Of a stretch of DNA of 64,000 nucleotides, positions 55,159 through 64,000 are shown piece by piece; the stretch's first letter is position 1; each line of letters begins with the position of its first letter. Source of the stretch: Erythrobacter longus. Its GTDB lineage: Bacteria; Pseudomonadota; Alphaproteobacteria; Sphingomonadales; Sphingomonadaceae. The position numbers and the translations under genes were made by a program. The stretch lies in contig NZ_JMIW01000006.1 of assembly GCF_000715015.1 (NCBI RefSeq), positions 157,001 through 221,000 on the forward strand, in the 5' to 3' direction. A model generated the notes under the pieces. The model did no database searches. It was not told the origin of the DNA and worked only from the letters and a program-made list of their open reading frames with translations.

Positions 55159-55941
55159 ATGAGCCAAGGCGATCACGCAAATGAATTGCAAACGCCGCGC
55201 GATCAGAGGCATTCGGGCGATCTTCAAATAGGAGATTTGCGCGTTGCCCTGATTGCTGGCTGGAAGGACTTTGTGGCTGCGCCGCGATATGGATTGTTCT
55301 TCGGAGCGATCTATGCGCTTGCAGGTCTTGCTCTAAGTTATCTTCTGATTGCGCGCGGAGAGGTCTCATGGCTGATCCCTGCAACGGCAGGTTTCCCGCT
55401 CCTCGCCCCCTTTACCGCCGTCGGCCTTTACGAAGTCAGCCGGCGACGCGAGCTCGACCTCCCTATGACTTGGCCCGCAATCCTGGGAGCAGTCAGAGGA
55501 CGAGGCGACGAACAAATCTTGTCCATGGGCGTGATCATCTTTGTCGCTTTCGGCTTTTGGGTGATTATCGCGCATTTGGTCTTCTCCATATTCCTGGTCG
55601 AGGCCGGAGCAGGCTCTGAATCGCTGGCATTTTTGTTCACATCCCTTGGCATCACCATGCTGCTCGTGGGGAGTGTGATTGGAGCGGTGATCGCTTTGGT
55701 CTTTTTCGCGATCACCGTCTTCAGTCTCCCAATGCTGGTCGACAAACAGACCGATTTCCTAACTGCTATCTTCACGAGCCTGAGAGTGTTCCGTGACAAT
55801 TTTTGGGTGCTGATAGCTTGGGCAGCGTTGATTGCAGTCATGTTGGGAGCGGCGATGACGCTTGCCTTCCTCGGCTTGCTGATCGTCTTGCCCGTTCTGG
55901 GACATGCAACCTGGCACCTTTATCGAAGGGCACTGCCATAA
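55159..55941 (+). CDS. DUF2189 family membrane protein
   Basis: This 260-residue protein has about six TM helices and the DUF2189 pattern (APRYGLFFGAIYALAGLALS, LLAPFTAVGLYEVSRRRE). The function of the family is unknown. Start 55159 has GGAGAGG right before it. It is 20 bp after ompW on the same strand. Confidence 0.85.
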   Translation: MSQGDHANELQTPRDQRHSGDLQIGDLRVALIAGWKDFVAAPRYGLFFGAIYALAGLALSYLLIARGEVSWLIPATAGFPLLAPFTAVGLYEVSRRRELDLPMTWPAILGAVRGRGDEQILSMGVIIFVAFGFWVIIAHLVFSIFLVEAGAGSESLAFLFTSLGITMLLVGSVIGAVIALVFFAITVFSLPMLVDKQTDFLTAIFTSLRVFRDNFWVLIAWAALIAVMLGAAMTLAFLGLLIVLPVLGHATWHLYRRALP

Positions 55942-56044
55942 TTGATAGGCGGACTTTGCGCTCAAAAGCGCAATCTGGTTTTGCATGTACCGGACAAAAT
56001 GTGCATCCCTAGGCGAATTCATTTTTGCAAAGAGAGCGGATGCT

Positions 56045-57310
56045 ATGTTCGAAGTGCCCAAGGACATCCAAGAATACCTGACAGTGCTCGATGACTTTAT
56101 CGAGCGCGAGATCAAGCCGCTTGAGGCACGCGATGACAATATCCGCTTTTTCGACCACCGGCGCGAACATGCGCGGACCGATTGGGACAATGACGGGCTC
56201 CCTCGCGAAGAGTGGGAGGAGCTGCTGAAAGAGGCGAAAACCCTGGCAGATAAAGCCGGCCACTATCGGTATCAGCTACCCAAAGAGTTCGGGGGACAGG
56301 ACGGCACAAACATTGGCATGGCAGTCATCCGCCATCACCTCGCCAAAAAGGGTCTGGGCCTCCATAATGACCTGCAAAACGAACACTCGATAGTCGGCAA
56401 CCTTGTCCAGCCGCTGATGATGCGCGACTTCGGTACGCCATCTCAGAAAGAGCGGTTCATGGAAGGGATGCTTCAGGGCAAGCATCGCTGGGCCTTCGGC
56501 TTGACCGAAGAGGCCCACGGTTCAGACGCCACCCATATGGAAACAACGGCTGTGCGTCACACCAAGGATGGTGTTGAAGGCTGGCTCATCAATGGCGAGA
56601 AAATGTGGACTACGGGGCTTCACACCGCGACCCATGTCATGACCTTCGCGCGCCATTCGGGCGATGCGGGCGAGCCGAAAGGGCTTGGCTGTTTTGTTGT
56701 CGATACATCGGCTGAAGGATTTGAGGTTGGCGAATATCTGTGGACCTTCAACATGCCTACAGACCACCCGAAATGCTCGTTCACGGATGTGTTCGTCCCT
56801 GACGACATGGTATTGGGCGATCTTGACTGGGGGCTCGCCGCGGCTCAGCATTTCGTCCACGAAAACCGCATCCGGCAGGCGGCAAGCTCGCTTGGCGCGG
56901 CAGAGTATTGCGTGGCTGAATCGATTGCATATGCGCAGGAACGCAAGCCTTTTGGGAAGCCATTGTGGCTTAATCAGGCGATCCAGTTCCCGATCGTGGA
57001 GCTATCAACCCAGTGCGAAATGCTCCGGTTGCTGATCTTCAAGACCGCTTGGGAAATGGATCAGATGACCAAACCAGAGGTTGTCAAAAGGCTCTCTCAC
57101 AAGGTTTCCATGTGCAATTACTGGGCGAACCGACTGGTGTGTGATGCAGCAGACCGCGCGATGCAAGTGCATGGCGGGATTGGTTATTCACGGCACAAAC
57201 CGTTCGAACACATCTATCGCCACCATCGCCGTTATCGCATCACGGAAGGCTCAGAAGAGATTCAGATGCGTAAAGTGGCCGGGGTCCTGTTTGGAAAGAT
57301 CAAAACCTGA
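56045..57310 (+). CDS. Acyl-CoA dehydrogenase family protein
   Basis: This 421-residue flavoprotein has the acyl-CoA dehydrogenase signatures: WAFGLTEEAHGSDATHMETT near 150-170, INGEKMWTTGLHTATH after it and QVHGGIGYSRHKPFEHIYRH near the C-terminus. It probably oxidises a CoA thioester in fatty acid or branched-chain catabolism; the exact substrate is unknown. Start 56045 is chosen for MFEVPKDIQEYL. Its end is 6 bp from the convergent CHAT gene. Confidence 0.9.
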   Translation: MFEVPKDIQEYLTVLDDFIEREIKPLEARDDNIRFFDHRREHARTDWDNDGLPREEWEELLKEAKTLADKAGHYRYQLPKEFGGQDGTNIGMAVIRHHLAKKGLGLHNDLQNEHSIVGNLVQPLMMRDFGTPSQKERFMEGMLQGKHRWAFGLTEEAHGSDATHMETTAVRHTKDGVEGWLINGEKMWTTGLHTATHVMTFARHSGDAGEPKGLGCFVVDTSAEGFEVGEYLWTFNMPTDHPKCSFTDVFVPDDMVLGDLDWGLAAAQHFVHENRIRQAASSLGAAEYCVAESIAYAQERKPFGKPLWLNQAIQFPIVELSTQCEMLRLLIFKTAWEMDQMTKPEVVKRLSHKVSMCNYWANRLVCDAADRAMQVHGGIGYSRHKPFEHIYRHHRRYRITEGSEEIQMRKVAGVLFGKIKT

Positions 57311-57316
57311 CGCACC

Positions 57317-60073
57317 TTATTCAATAATCACAAAAGGCGCCCACAGTGCAGGCGATGCTGCGCCATCGAGCGAGCGATCGCCCATCACTGCCAATTGCGC
57401 CTGTCTCAACGCTTCACTGCGTTCGACACCGCGGCTCGAATTTTTGACAGTGGCGACGCTAAGCCTTGCCGCAACATCATCGCGCACCGGCCAATGGGAG
57501 AGCAGCAAAGAACGCGCTCCTGCCAATTGGAATGCGCGGGCCAAACCGGAGTAAGTTGGCGATGCCTGCCCTTCACCAGCAGCAGTGTTGCAAGCGGACA
57601 AAACTACCCAGTCTGCGGCCAACTTCAACCGTCCTATTTCACTCGCCGTGAGGAGGCCGTCATTGTCCTCACCTTTATTGGCATTATCAGGGGTAAGGAC
57701 CAAAGCCGGCTCGCTTAGCCCGGCGATCTGGCCACTGACCAATCCATGGGTTGCAAAGGCCAGCACCTGAAACTGTTTCAATGGCGCGGCACGAACCGCT
57801 TTTTCAGTGGCGGCGGCGCCTGACAGGACGAGTGTGCCTTCATCTGCAAAGGCGGCCTTGAGCGCGGCAAGCTCCTCGCTCGCGCCGGGAAGCGAGGGTA
57901 GAGCGCTGATTGTTTCTGCGTCCACGACCTGCCCCCTTAACGCCGCCCTGTCTGATGGAGGCGCTGCAAGGCTGGGCGCGCCGATCCCGGCAAAACGCTT
58001 TGGCGCCAAGGTCCGGGCAAGCTGACGCTGACCAAGGCCGGGCGTGATCGCGATGGCCTTGTCCTCGATAAGATAGCGCGGCCGCGATTGACCGGTTGGC
58101 TCTGTCACCAGAACGCTTGGCGGGATGACAGCAAGCGGCCCTCCAGCCGGGAAGATGAGCTTGGCCTTTGTGGCAACCAATGCGGTGATCTGCGAAGGGA
58201 AAATATAGCGATAAAGCGTATGGGCTGCATCGACATCAAATTTGTCTTCCCCGCCAAGGCTTGCATCAAGACTGGTCCGAACACTGCTGATCAAGCTACG
58301 CGCTTCAAACAGGGAGGTCATCGATTGACCCCACGCAAATCCATCCAATGTAATCGCAATGGTCACCACCCGGTCGGAATAGATCATCGGCAGGAGATAG
58401 GCTTCGTTTTCTGAAAGAAGCGCCTGTGCCTGAGCAATCGCAAGAGGTTGGGGGCGCAGATATTCTGCAAAATCGGGATACCCTTGGCGAAGTGTCGCCT
58501 CCGCTGCCTCACGCGCTGTCACTGCAAGCGCCAGCTCAGCCGACCCGCCATCGCCTTCCGCAAAACTGGCACGCGCGGCTTGTTCCGCGTTGCGCGCCAA
58601 GCGTACATCATCAAGCGCTTTGGCAAACCCCTCGGCATCTCCGGGGTAGGAAAAGGTAGCGGCGCTTAATGCAAGGTCGCTGATCACCGACAGCTGTGCG
58701 CTGCGCCAGGCACGTTCGTGGTCGCCATTCAGCAAGGAAATCAGCATGGAATCGCGAAAAATCTCAGTCCCATCTGACGCAATGGCGCGGCGATCCTGAT
58801 CCTGCGCATAAACGTCGAGCAAACCCGCTTCATTAAATTCGAGCACCGGCGCAATCGCCTGTGCAGCCGCAGCGGTTTGCCCGGCCCGCGCAAGGAAGAC
58901 AGCAGAAAGTGTCTGGCGCTCACGCCATTCAGGGGTTGTTTGATCAAGCTTTGCGTATTCAACCATTGCCAGATGATTCAAGGCCAACGCATCCCCATGC
59001 CTGCCCTGAATGCTCAAGATGTTGGCAAGGTCAGATCGTGCGCGGGCCAGATCCCTACCTGTCACATCGGCGCTGCCAAAAATGGTCAAGGCTGTTTGGA
59101 AATAATCGATCGCTTCTTCAGGCCGGGCCGCTTCGAATAAAAGGCGTGCTACGAGGGCTTGTTGGTAAGCCAGTTCGTTTTCATCCGAATACGCCTCGTT
59201 ATTCTCAGCCATCATAGCGACGTCGACGGCCTCCTGATTGCGGCCAAGCCGCGAAAGCAAGACGGCGGTGTTTTGATAGATCGAGAGAAGCTGGGGATTA
59301 TCGGGGCCCCATTCTTTGACGCCGATATCGGCGATGCGCCCGAACAAATCCGCCGCCTCTGCCGTGCGTCCCTTGTCCAACGCGATCAAGGCATTGGCAA
59401 GGAACACATAAAGCCATCCCAAGTGGTCATCGCGCGGGAGCAATTCGAAGGCGAGCTTTTCAGTGAAACGCACCGCCTCGCCGGCTGCCTGAAGGTCCTG
59501 ATTGCGAAGGTAGGCTGCATATTGATAAGCAAAATTGACCCGCGCCGGATCGTTGGGAGCCAGGTCCTCAAGAGCAAGATCGAGCGCCTTTTTGTGCCAA
59601 GTGATAGACTTGGCAAGATCGTCCTCTTTGAGGAAATAATACCGCGCCAGATGATGCGCTGCAAAGGTTCGGGCATAGCACGGCGAACAGCTGTCGCTCA
59701 CAACCATCTGGTTCAGTTGTGCGATGTAGTCTGCTTTTACGGTTTCATCTGTCACGAACGCCACGAGGCCATGCCCGACTGCCCCCATCCGCGCATCGAC
59801 ATGCAAATCCAGCGACTCGTTCTCAACGTAGAGTTCATGCGCCTCTTTGTACTTTGCCTTGCCGATCAGCCCCATGATGAGGTCAGATGTAAGCTTGCTG
59901 CGTTCAGCTTTTGACGCCTCATCCCCCATCGCGTCATAGGCTTCTTGGGCCTCGGGCAGAGAGCGGTTTGCATCGCCGTAAATATCGAAATACTGGGCCG
60001 CTGCAGGGGTTCCTGAAACAAGGATTGTGGCGGCTGCAAACGCCTTAATCAAAGACGAGAAAATATACCGCAC
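57317..60073 (-). CDS. Exported TPR-CHAT protease
   Basis: This 918-residue protein has a signal peptide (VRYIFSSLIKAFAAATILVS, then GTPAAAQ), many TPR-like helix pairs (about 60-480) and a C-terminal CHAT caspase-like domain with catalytic H776 (FATHGLV) and C828 (LSACNTAAGEG). An internal charged helical segment separates them. GTG at 60073 is preferred: GAGGGG lies 7 nt before it, whereas ATG 60088 has no ribosome site. It overlaps the upstream lipoprotein by 29 bp. An exported CHAT protease with TPRs could process a periplasmic target after a signal from the two-component system upstream. Confidence 0.82.
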   Translation of the reverse strand: MRYIFSSLIKAFAAATILVSGTPAAAQYFDIYGDANRSLPEAQEAYDAMGDEASKAERSKLTSDLIMGLIGKAKYKEAHELYVENESLDLHVDARMGAVGHGLVAFVTDETVKADYIAQLNQMVVSDSCSPCYARTFAAHHLARYYFLKEDDLAKSITWHKKALDLALEDLAPNDPARVNFAYQYAAYLRNQDLQAAGEAVRFTEKLAFELLPRDDHLGWLYVFLANALIALDKGRTAEAADLFGRIADIGVKEWGPDNPQLLSIYQNTAVLLSRLGRNQEAVDVAMMAENNEAYSDENELAYQQALVARLLFEAARPEEAIDYFQTALTIFGSADVTGRDLARARSDLANILSIQGRHGDALALNHLAMVEYAKLDQTTPEWRERQTLSAVFLARAGQTAAAAQAIAPVLEFNEAGLLDVYAQDQDRRAIASDGTEIFRDSMLISLLNGDHERAWRSAQLSVISDLALSAATFSYPGDAEGFAKALDDVRLARNAEQAARASFAEGDGGSAELALAVTAREAAEATLRQGYPDFAEYLRPQPLAIAQAQALLSENEAYLLPMIYSDRVVTIAITLDGFAWGQSMTSLFEARSLISSVRTSLDASLGGEDKFDVDAAHTLYRYIFPSQITALVATKAKLIFPAGGPLAVIPPSVLVTEPTGQSRPRYLIEDKAIAITPGLGQRQLARTLAPKRFAGIGAPSLAAPPSDRAALRGQVVDAETISALPSLPGASEELAALKAAFADEGTLVLSGAAATEKAVRAAPLKQFQVLAFATHGLVSGQIAGLSEPALVLTPDNANKGEDNDGLLTASEIGRLKLAADWVVLSACNTAAGEGQASPTYSGLARAFQLAGARSLLLSHWPVRDDVAARLSVATVKNSSRGVERSEALRQAQLAVMGDRSLDGAASPALWAPFVIIE

Positions 60074-60725
60074 GTTCGGGCCCCTCATTGACCAATTCGA
60101 TCGAGTAACGTTGAGTGTAGAGGGGAGTAAACCGGCACGCTGGTGTCGCTTCACGCCCAACCGCACAAACGCTGCGCGACCTTTGATCGCTTACACTGAT
60201 GCTGACCGGTCCAGATCCCTTATGCGAAACGGCAAGGGTGCTGGGTTCGCCGGATTTAAATGTCTGCGCGCTTTTCCAGCGCTGGCCCGGGGCAAGTTCA
60301 CCGCGAACATAGGCAGGCCCCAGCAACCGTCCGCGATAAGCGGCTGCCTCTCCCCCAGAAAATGCCGCCCACTGCGCAAGCACATCGGCTTGCTCTTCAC
60401 TGCGCGGGCCAATTCCGCTTGCATATAGAGCGCCGACTAACTCGCCAAGACGCGCCTTTTCCCCCAGGTCATGCGCCATCTCAGCATCAGCTAAGTCCCG
60501 CGCCAAGCGCGCAGCACGCGCACTTGGCGCGGGACGATCTGCAAGCGGCGCTTTTACTGAGGCAACCGATTGTCCGGTCGCGCTTGGCGCACAAGCGGCC
60601 CCTGCCAAAAGCCCCCCGGCCAAGGCCGCCAATGCAGCAAGTCTTTTACCCTCCATCGGATGATAGTTAGAGAGCTTGTCTCGCAAATTCTTGTAAGAAC
60701 CCGACCAAGCAGAATGTCTTTGCAT
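60045..60725 (-). CDS. Putative PPC-like lipoprotein
   Basis: This 226-residue protein has a hydrophobic segment and lipobox AGAAC near residue 45, a helical region with AARLARDLADAEMAHDLG and a C-terminal all-beta part (TLAVSHKGSGPVSISVSDQR, then CAVGREATPACRFTPLYTQR) resembling pre-peptidase C-terminal (PPC) domains. Start 60725 is chosen for GGAGGGG 6 nt upstream, just after the kinase stop; a more compact start at 60656 has no ribosome site. It sits between a sensor kinase and the CHAT protease, so it may be a ligand or adaptor for one of them. Confidence 0.6.
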   Translation of the reverse strand: MQRHSAWSGSYKNLRDKLSNYHPMEGKRLAALAALAGGLLAGAACAPSATGQSVASVKAPLADRPAPSARAARLARDLADAEMAHDLGEKARLGELVGALYASGIGPRSEEQADVLAQWAAFSGGEAAAYRGRLLGPAYVRGELAPGQRWKSAQTFKSGEPSTLAVSHKGSGPVSISVSDQRSRSVCAVGREATPACRFTPLYTQRYSIELVNEGPERAVYFLVFD

Positions 60726-60728
60726 CAG

Positions 60729-62060
60729 CTACCCCTCCAATCTGAAACTTGAACCGGACACGCAGTCCTCAAGCGTCAATTGCAGACCATGGCGTTCAGC
60801 AATTGCCCTTGCCAAAGCCAATCCCAGACCGCTCCCATGCGCATCGTGCGAATGACCTTGACCTCTGTAAAACCGGTCGAAAATCTTCTTTCTATCCGCA
60901 GGCGAAATGCCCGGTCCGTCGTCTGAAACAACCAAAACAGGCCCCGGCCCAACTGATACCTCAATCTTGCCGCCGGGGGGAACATATTTGAGCGCATTGT
61001 CGAGCAGATTGGTCACCAATCGGCTCAGTTGGCGTTCTTCGCCATCGATCATTACCCCCGGAGCAATTTCCCAGGTAAGCGAATGGCCGGTTTCCTCTGC
61101 GCTCCCGGAATACAGTTCGCAAAGGCTTGTCACCATCGCGCTCAGATCAACCGGCAAAAGTCCAGCCTTGTCCCCGCGCCTGCTTTTGCTCGACGCAATA
61201 TCGAGCAGCGATTCCAGCGTTTGCACCAAGCGTTTGATTTCAGCACGAGCCTCGACCAGCCGTTCTGCAACACGCGGAGCGGGCTCTGCCTGTAATGCCT
61301 TGAGCAAGCGATTATCCAGATGCGATAATGGCGTGCGCATTTCATGGGCCAATTGCTCGGAGGTTTCCTTATATGCCTCCATCAGGCCGCGCTGCCTCTC
61401 CAAAGCCCGGGCGCTGTGACCGGCCAGCTCGTCAATCTCATCGCGGCCTCTAACCCCGATAAGCTCAACCGCTTTGCCTGGCTCGCGAAATGCAAGATTG
61501 ATACGGCCAATCCTGCGCTGCAAATCCAAGGCCGCCAATCGGCCCAGCAAGGCGACCAAAAGCACAAACATGCCCCCCCCTATTGCAAAGGCAATGGCGA
61601 TATTGCGCAAGACCGCAGCGCTTGCGTCTGTCCGGCGCGCGACCAGCAAGCGCAAGTCCGGCCCCAGTTGTACAGCGCGGGCAAAACCGCGCGACTTTTC
61701 GCCAATCGCGATTGCTCCTGCCTCTGACACCATCGGATCAAGCGCGGGCCAGCGCGTAAGATCACCAGCCAGCCGTTCACCTGCATCATTGGCCAGCAGA
61801 TAGTGCGGCGTTCTGCCTTCGGCTGGGGTGAGAGCCACGCGGTCGGCAATCCTATCCCGCAATTCATCCAGCCCGCTGGTGGCATAAATGTCGACAAGCC
61901 CTGCGATGTCCACATCGACCTCTTTTGCCGCGCCTTCATTCAAGGTCGTGACAACGGTTTGGTGGGTCACAAACCACAGCACCAAGACCAAAGCGAGGGA
62001 CAGGCCGATCGCTGCCAGCACGAGACGTGAAAATATGGAGCGCCGGGCTTCCAAAGTCAT
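60729..62060 (-). CDS. Sensor histidine kinase
   Basis: This 443-residue membrane kinase has TM1 near 12-33, a periplasmic sensor region, TM2 near 152-176, a HAMP-like linker, phospho-acceptor H239 in EQLAHEMRTPLSHL, N box LVTNLLDNALKYVPPGG, G1 VSDDGPGISP and G2 GSGLGLALARAIAERHG. It is coupled to the response regulator (4-bp overlap) and the lipoprotein gene (3-bp gap). Input signal unknown. Confidence 0.9.
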   Translation of the reverse strand: MTLEARRSIFSRLVLAAIGLSLALVLVLWFVTHQTVVTTLNEGAAKEVDVDIAGLVDIYATSGLDELRDRIADRVALTPAEGRTPHYLLANDAGERLAGDLTRWPALDPMVSEAGAIAIGEKSRGFARAVQLGPDLRLLVARRTDASAAVLRNIAIAFAIGGGMFVLLVALLGRLAALDLQRRIGRINLAFREPGKAVELIGVRGRDEIDELAGHSARALERQRGLMEAYKETSEQLAHEMRTPLSHLDNRLLKALQAEPAPRVAERLVEARAEIKRLVQTLESLLDIASSKSRRGDKAGLLPVDLSAMVTSLCELYSGSAEETGHSLTWEIAPGVMIDGEERQLSRLVTNLLDNALKYVPPGGKIEVSVGPGPVLVVSDDGPGISPADRKKIFDRFYRGQGHSHDAHGSGLGLALARAIAERHGLQLTLEDCVSGSSFRLEG

Positions 62061-62749
62061 TTGCCTTCAAGAATGCGGTAGCCAGAGCCAAAGATTGTTT
62101 CGAGCGCAGGCGTGCCAAAACCTTCTTCAAGCTTGCGCCGTAACCGTCCAATGTTGACATCAACCACATTGGTTTGCGGATCAAAGTCGATATTCCAGAC
62201 ATCGCGCAAAAGCATCTCGCGCGTGACCATTTCGCCAGCGTTTTCCATAAAATAGCGGAATAGTTCGAATTCCTTGGGACTAAGCGAAAGGTGTTGGTTG
62301 TCACGAAACGCAGTGCGCGCTTTCAAATGGCATTCAAATGAGCCGTAAATGATCACAGCCTGGTGCTCTTTGCCAGCAGAGCGCCGGTGGAGAGCCCGCA
62401 ACCGGGCCATCAATTCATCGGGTTCGTAAGGCTTTGCCATGTAGTCATCTGCGCCTGCATCAAGCCCTTCGGCCCGGTCACTGCTTCGGCCCAAAGCGCT
62501 CATTATCAAGATCGGTGTGCCAATTCCGCTTTCGCGAAGGCGCCGGGTGATCGTCAGGCCGTCAATGTCGCCAAGCATCCGGTCAAGGATGATAACATCA
62601 AACGCCTCCATGCCTGCCCTTAAAAGAGCAGCGCTGCCATTCTCTTCCCAGATCAGCACATCGCCGCTTGCCTGAGCCAATTCGCTTACCGCAGCGGCGG
62701 TGCGTTGATCATCCTCAACATAGAGAATTCTGAGCGGTGTATTTGTCAT
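62057..62749 (-). CDS. OmpR-type response regulator
   Basis: This 230-residue regulator has a receiver domain (ED at 12-13, D56 in VIILDRMLGDIDG, K105-type lysine in DYMAKPYEPDEL) and an OmpR winged helix ending FGSGYRILEGK. Start 62749 is chosen for GGGGGA just upstream; the longer frame lacks family sequence. It probably controls the gene cluster around it. Confidence 0.9.
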   Translation of the reverse strand: MTNTPLRILYVEDDQRTAAAVSELAQASGDVLIWEENGSAALLRAGMEAFDVIILDRMLGDIDGLTITRRLRESGIGTPILIMSALGRSSDRAEGLDAGADDYMAKPYEPDELMARLRALHRRSAGKEHQAVIIYGSFECHLKARTAFRDNQHLSLSPKEFELFRYFMENAGEMVTREMLLRDVWNIDFDPQTNVVDVNIGRLRRKLEEGFGTPALETIFGSGYRILEGK

Positions 62750-62917
62750 TCCCCCATCCCGGCCACATTGAACGACCGCATGACTTTGTGCTGCGTCATG
62801 AGTTGCCATTGCTTAGCCTTCCCTGCAAGCGAACGATTAAGACGAACAAAAAGGCGCCCAAAGGGCAGGCTGTACCAGGCTTGCACAAAGCCGATGCAGC
62901 CTGCCCCCTCGGGTCGC

Positions 62918-63790
62918 TCAGTTAAGCGATTCGACCGATACCCATCCTTTGGTGCCAAAGTTGTCTTCAACTTCAACAAACAAACCTTCACGTCGACCGG
63001 TGGTATTGAGCGTTGTACCAGGCTCTAACCCGCGAACAGCTTCGCCATCGGCCATGGGCATCGCCATCATTGAAGTAGCAACAGTGACAGTCGTGATATT
63101 GGCGTTTTTTGATGCAACGCTGACCGCTGGCACCGAAGCGATCACAGCATCTTGAGCAACAACTTCATTGAAGGCGATGACAAAGGCTTCGACCAATTGC
63201 TTGCCGGTGCGGCTATCGCGATAGCCGACTTGATCGGCGCGTGCGATCCATGGCGATGATCCGCGAAAATCTAGCGAACTGCGCTTGACCGTAGCAGAGC
63301 CGGTAACAATGGTCTGGCCGGTCGCAGGCGAAAGCAGTTTGATGCCGGCGGCCACGCGCTTTTTCTTGCCGCCAAACATATTGAACATGCCCACAACCGC
63401 GCCTGCACCAGGCACTCGGCCCAGGACCTGCCCAGCTGCGCCTGAACGCACTAAGCCTTCAACCGCTGCCGACTTGGCGATTTCAATCGATTGATCGACC
63501 TCTTCGCTAGACCCGGCGATGACATTCATCAGAAAGTCGGCAGGTTGGCCGCTGGCCGCGGAATGGGGCGTGAAACAACCAGAGTCGATTGCGAAAGAAT
63601 TGATAAGCTCGCGCGGTGAACCAAGGTCGAACTCCGCCCAGCCTTGCGTGTCGCCATCAACAACCGCAATAGTGCCAAGGCTCTCCTCGCAAGTCACAAG
63701 TTCAAGATCATCATCTGCCATTGCCGATGTTGGCGCACAAAGTGCCGCGATAATGGCGATGCTGGCCATACCTGATTTAAAGTGTTTCAT
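62918..63790 (-). CDS. Exported CsgG-like/SH3-domain protein
   Basis: This 290-residue protein has a signal peptide (MKHFKSGMASIAIIAALCAP) and a middle region with CsgG-like sequence (AVEGLVRSGAAGQVLGRVPG, AAGIKLLSPATGQTIVTGSA). The end (LEPGTTLNTTGRREGLFVEV, then EDNFGTKGWVSVESLN) is an SH3b cell-wall-binding domain. It may anchor or sense the envelope in the CHAT/two-component cluster. Start 63790 is chosen for the signal peptide. Confidence 0.68.
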   Translation of the reverse strand: MKHFKSGMASIAIIAALCAPTSAMADDDLELVTCEESLGTIAVVDGDTQGWAEFDLGSPRELINSFAIDSGCFTPHSAASGQPADFLMNVIAGSSEEVDQSIEIAKSAAVEGLVRSGAAGQVLGRVPGAGAVVGMFNMFGGKKKRVAAGIKLLSPATGQTIVTGSATVKRSSLDFRGSSPWIARADQVGYRDSRTGKQLVEAFVIAFNEVVAQDAVIASVPAVSVASKNANITTVTVATSMMAMPMADGEAVRGLEPGTTLNTTGRREGLFVEVEDNFGTKGWVSVESLN

Positions 63791-63843
63791 TGCTTCATTC
63801 CCCTCGCATTGTTCTGCTTGCAGTTGTGTCGCAAGGGCTTTGA

Positions 63844-63902
63844 GGGGACCACACACAGCTTCTGTCACATGGATGACAATAGCTGTTAGAATTGTGGTCC
63901 CC
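63844..63902 (-). other. Nested hairpin between minus-strand genes
   Basis: A perfect 10-bp stem GGGGACCACA (63844-63853) / TGTGGTCCCC (63893-63902) encloses CAGCT/AGCTG and TGTCA/TGACA pairs that nest inside it. The 59-nt element lies in the leader of the SH3 gene and after the stop of the previous gene. No T tract follows, so it may be a regulatory RNA structure, protein site or processing signal. Confidence 0.6.
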
Positions 63903-63910
63903 TTGGCTAA

Positions 63911-64000
63911 TCAGCGCATCTGGCGTTGTTCACCCCATGTAATCGTTCCGCCCATGATGGCCTCAATGTCAGCAATCGCCGCGGCCCTTTCGGCAGGTCC
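63911..64000 (-). CDS. C-terminal end of an unidentified gene (truncated by window)
   Basis: The last 29 codons of a minus-strand frame (GPAERAAAIADIEAIMGGTI, then TWGEQRQMR, stop at 63911) look coding because of codon pattern and spacing upstream of the SH3 gene. The family cannot be named from so little. Confidence 0.45.
   Translation of the reverse strand, partial: GPAERAAAIADIEAIMGGTITWGEQRQMR

Overview
The window looks like chromosome from a GC-rich alphaproteobacterium. An Erythrobacteraceae/Sphingomonadales origin is my best guess, from the FixK-like/cbb3 arrangement, the CioAB-type bd oxidase, a copper-type TonB receptor and the general protein style. No rRNA or tRNA was found to confirm this.

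Region 1 (1-10.8 kb) is an accessory island. It carries a stand-alone ssb, an MmeI-like DNA methyltransferase with no visible nuclease motif, a separate PD-(D/E)XK nuclease, a DinJ/YafQ-type toxin-antitoxin pair, an SF2 helicase, a GIY-YIG nuclease and an unknown HTH/coiled-coil protein. The six genes from 817 to 8870 are on one strand and tightly packed or overlapping, with the toxin-antitoxin pair inside the series. An eroded tyrosine-integrase fragment at 10.4-10.8 kb marks the likely right edge. This is the best candidate for an undescribed system.

Region 2 (10.8-16.1 kb) has two exported enzymes, a DUF885 lipoprotein and a beta-propeller/amidohydrolase fusion. Region 3 (16.4-26.8 kb) is a metal-homeostasis block: a TolC/RND/adaptor efflux operon, a divergent OmpR-type two-component system, a copper-type TonB receptor and a His-rich DUF2946 protein.

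Region 4 (26.8-40.5 kb) is a sulfide/persulfide and oxidant module. It holds a cysteine-free ArsR regulator with a 1-Cys peroxiredoxin, then divergently a persulfide dioxygenase, two YeeE/YedE half-transporters, a DUF442 protein, sulfide:quinone reductase, a SulP transporter and an overlapping 48-residue HTH protein. Dps, a ferritin-like lipoprotein, a second peroxiredoxin, a cytochrome bd oxidase with its small subunit, a haem-binding DUF3365 lipoprotein and a second dioxygenase-rhodanese protein follow. The apparent logic is that SQR feeds sulfide electrons to quinol, dioxygenases oxidise the persulfide, and a sulfide-tolerant bd oxidase keeps respiration running.

Region 5 (41-43.7 kb) has an APC permease, a long inverted repeat and a scrambled GGDEF/EAL pseudogene. 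Region 6 (43.75-54.2 kb) is the complete microaerobic block: hemN, ccoS-I-H-G-P-Q-O-N and an FNR/FixK-type regulator, with four FNR-like boxes. Region 7 (54.4-57.3 kb) has OmpW, DUF2189 and an acyl-CoA dehydrogenase.

Region 8 (57.3-64 kb) is a minus-strand cluster: an SH3 protein, a two-component system, a PPC-like lipoprotein and an exported TPR-CHAT protease, plus a structured 59-nt hairpin and the end of another gene at the window edge.
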